This document shows positions 5,295 through 6,273 of a stretch of DNA of 6,273 nt, in pieces. The stretch is from Spongiibacteraceae bacterium. GTDB taxonomy: Bacteria; Pseudomonadota; Gammaproteobacteria; Pseudomonadales; PIVM01. Below the pieces are notes generated by a model. That model worked only from the letters and a program-made list of their open reading frames with translations, made no database searches and was not told the origin of the DNA. Position numbers and translations under genes: made by a program. Position 1 is the stretch's first letter, and each line of letters begins with the position of its first letter. The stretch is taken from positions 1-6,273 of the forward strand of contig JAUXDF010000199.1 of the NCBI GenBank assembly GCA_030618505.1. Reading direction: 5' to 3'.

Positions 5295-5735
5295 TCAAAC
5301 CTGACTTTTAATAAACAGGCTCATCGGCTGACCCTCTAGCATCCTGGCCAGGTTCAGCGTCTCCTCAGGTGGAATCTGGCGAATCAACTCTGCTGTTTCC
5401 GCATCATAAACACTGATCACCGTATTACCGGTAGACTCCTCGATCTCAAAGGAGAGTGTGCGCTTTATATTCTGCACATAATCATTGAGCTGTTTTACCG
5501 CGCCTTCCAGTTCAGTTTTTTCATTTGCCTCATCCGCTAGCGCATCCTTCACCGTAGCTTTTTCTGCCAACGAACTAATGGCAGCGACCCTTGTTTCTGC
5601 ATCTGTTTTTTTAGATGGATCAACTTGCGCAGACTTTTGCTGATTAGCTACCGCTGGAGTTAACTCTACCGCTGGTGCTTTCACACTAGACTGAGCTATC
5701 GCGCTCGAACCCGGCACTCCATTGTTAATAATCAC
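5295..5735 (-). CDS. FlaG family flagellar protein
   Basis: FlaG proteins are small flagellar-cluster proteins; loss of FlaG in several species changes filament length. The 146-residue product has a low-complexity N-terminal half rich in Ala, Lys and Glu (1-75) followed by the FlaG domain (about 80-143): LNDYVQNIKRTLSFEIEESTGNTVISVYDAETAELIRQIPPEETLNLA. It is a little longer than many FlaG proteins because of the N-terminal region. No signal peptide is seen. The start codon is GTG (5733-5735), supported by a near-perfect Shine-Dalgarno sequence 5 bases upstream. The gene lies between fliC and fliD, its usual place. It is only 69 bp from the fliC stop, with a terminator hairpin in that gap and no evident promoter, so it is probably transcribed by read-through from fliC. 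Confidence 0.93.
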   Translation of the reverse strand: MIINNGVPGSSAIAQSSVKAPAVELTPAVANQQKSAQVDPSKKTDAETRVAAISSLAEKATVKDALADEANEKTELEGAVKQLNDYVQNIKRTLSFEIEESTGNTVISVYDAETAELIRQIPPEETLNLARMLEGQPMSLFIKSQV

Positions 5736-5740
5736 TGCTT

Positions 5741-5749
5741 ATCACCTCC
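5741..5749 (-). promoter_or_regulatory. Near-perfect Shine-Dalgarno sequence of flaG
   Basis: The minus strand reads GGAGGTGAT, a 9-base match to the complement of the 16S rRNA 3' end, placed 5 bases before the GTG start. It fixes the flaG start and may compensate for the weak start codon and for limited read-through past the fliC terminator. Confidence 0.85.
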
Positions 5750-5752
5750 ATT

Positions 5753-5783
5753 AAAACCGCGAACAGTCTGTTGACTGCTCGCG
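5753..5783 (-). terminator. Rho-independent terminator of fliC
   Basis: In the fliC direction the RNA can form an 11-bp stem (arms 5773-5783 and 5758-5768) with a 4-nt loop and a single G-U pair, followed after two G residues by UUUU (5753-5756). It lies 21 bases past the fliC stop. The T-run is short, so termination is probably partial, letting some polymerase pass into flaG. This fits abundant flagellin and scarce FlaG. Confidence 0.75.
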
Positions 5784-5804
5784 ACCTCAATTACACTATT
5801 TACC

Positions 5805-6273
5805 TTACTGCAGCAATGATAACACTTGCTGAGGCAAGCTATTAGCCTGTGATAATACAGAGATACCTGCCTGTTGCAGAATCTGGTTTCTGCTCAGTGC
5901 TGCAGTTTCTGCTGCAAAATCCGCATCCTGAATACGCGATCGTGCTGCTGATACGTTTTCGGAAATATTACTCAGATTTGCAATAGTCGACTCCAGACGG
6001 TTTTGCACCGCACCCAGATCGCCTCGTTGTGAAGCAATCGCTTCAAGGGCTTTATCGGCTACAACCAGAGCATCCTGGGCGCCTGCAACAGTACTAATAT
6101 CAATATCAGAAACGGCTTGAAGTGCTGAACCTTCAGGGTCATCATCGAATAATGTCAAGGTACCACCTTCAAGCGTAAAAGCTCGTGAAGAATCCAACTG
6201 CACATTACCTACGATAGTTGCATCTCCCAGGATAAGATCAACCTCACTGCCAGCAGACAAATCAGTCTCTCCA
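5805..6273 (-). CDS. Flagellin FliC, C-terminal part (5' end outside the window)
   Basis: Flagellin polymerises into the filament. The visible 155 codons include the end of the variable surface region (about the first 60 residues, strand-rich with acidic patches such as FDDDPEG) and the whole conserved C-terminal D1/D0 region. Diagnostic stretches are DISTVAGAQDALVVADKALEAIASQRGDLGAVQNRLES, NISENVSAARSRIQDADFAAETAALSRNQILQQ and the terminal QANSLPQQVLSLLQ. The C-terminal helix is the export chaperone FliS binding site in known systems, and fliS is in this cluster. The frame stays open to the window edge, so a TTG at 6260 is an internal codon and not the start. A terminator follows the stop codon. 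The promoter is not in the window. Confidence 0.97.
   Translation of the reverse strand, partial: GETDLSAGSEVDLILGDATIVGNVQLDSSRAFTLEGGTLTLFDDDPEGSALQAVSDIDISTVAGAQDALVVADKALEAIASQRGDLGAVQNRLESTIANLSNISENVSAARSRIQDADFAAETAALSRNQILQQAGISVLSQANSLPQQVLSLLQ

Noticed and set aside
5139..5339. Plus-strand 66-codon frame in the flaG-fliD gap
   Set aside because: No recognisable protein features; it overlaps the sigma-54 promoter and the flaG 3' end.

Overview
The window looks like chromosomal DNA of a polarly flagellated gammaproteobacterium (Pseudomonas/Shewanella/Vibrio-type flagellar biology, moderate GC). The main evidence is the gene order on the minus strand, read from high to low coordinates: flagellin fliC (3' end only), flaG, fliD, a FliT/FlaI-like small protein, fliS and fleQ/flrA. 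FleQ is the sigma-54-dependent master activator of polar flagella and closely resembles Pseudomonas FleQ, including the residues known to bind cyclic di-GMP. The genus cannot be named from this sequence alone.

Region by region. Positions 1-167 hold no gene I can defend, only small dyads and a short open frame. Positions 168-920 form a self-contained mobile-type unit: a REP-associated tyrosine transposase (RAYT, plus strand, 250-798) bracketed by two pairs of inverted REP elements (168-210 and 810-920). FleQ (948-2414, minus) converges on it. The 415-base gap 2415-2829 upstream of fleQ contains a third inverted REP pair (2444-2524), a plausible sigma-70 promoter whose -35 box lies in a perfect 7-bp dyad (2590-2620), and a separate perfect hairpin (2752-2768). 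Then come fliS (2830-3252), the FliT-like gene (3343-3675) and fliD (3682-5106). A good sigma-54 promoter (5235-5250) lies in front of fliD. flaG (5295-5735) starts at GTG behind a near-perfect Shine-Dalgarno sequence. A hairpin terminator (5753-5783) separates it from fliC (5805 to beyond the window end).

How it works together. FliC is the filament subunit, FliD the filament cap, FliS the flagellin chaperone, the FliT-like protein a probable cap chaperone, and FlaG a modulator of filament length or structure. FleQ would activate the sigma-54 promoter in front of fliD, so the activator gene sits directly downstream of one of its likely targets. The six REP elements share one design: a GTAG head, an almost invariant 7-bp GC stem (GGTGCGG/CCGCACC) and a variable 3-nt loop. 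This matches the RAYT/REP pairing known from enterobacteria and pseudomonads. The least ordinary point is the REP pair between the predicted fleQ promoter and its start codon, which would place two strong hairpins, or one long one, in the leader of the flagellar master regulator mRNA. I see no wholly novel system; the RAYT/REP unit and its intrusion into the fleQ leader are the features most worth following.
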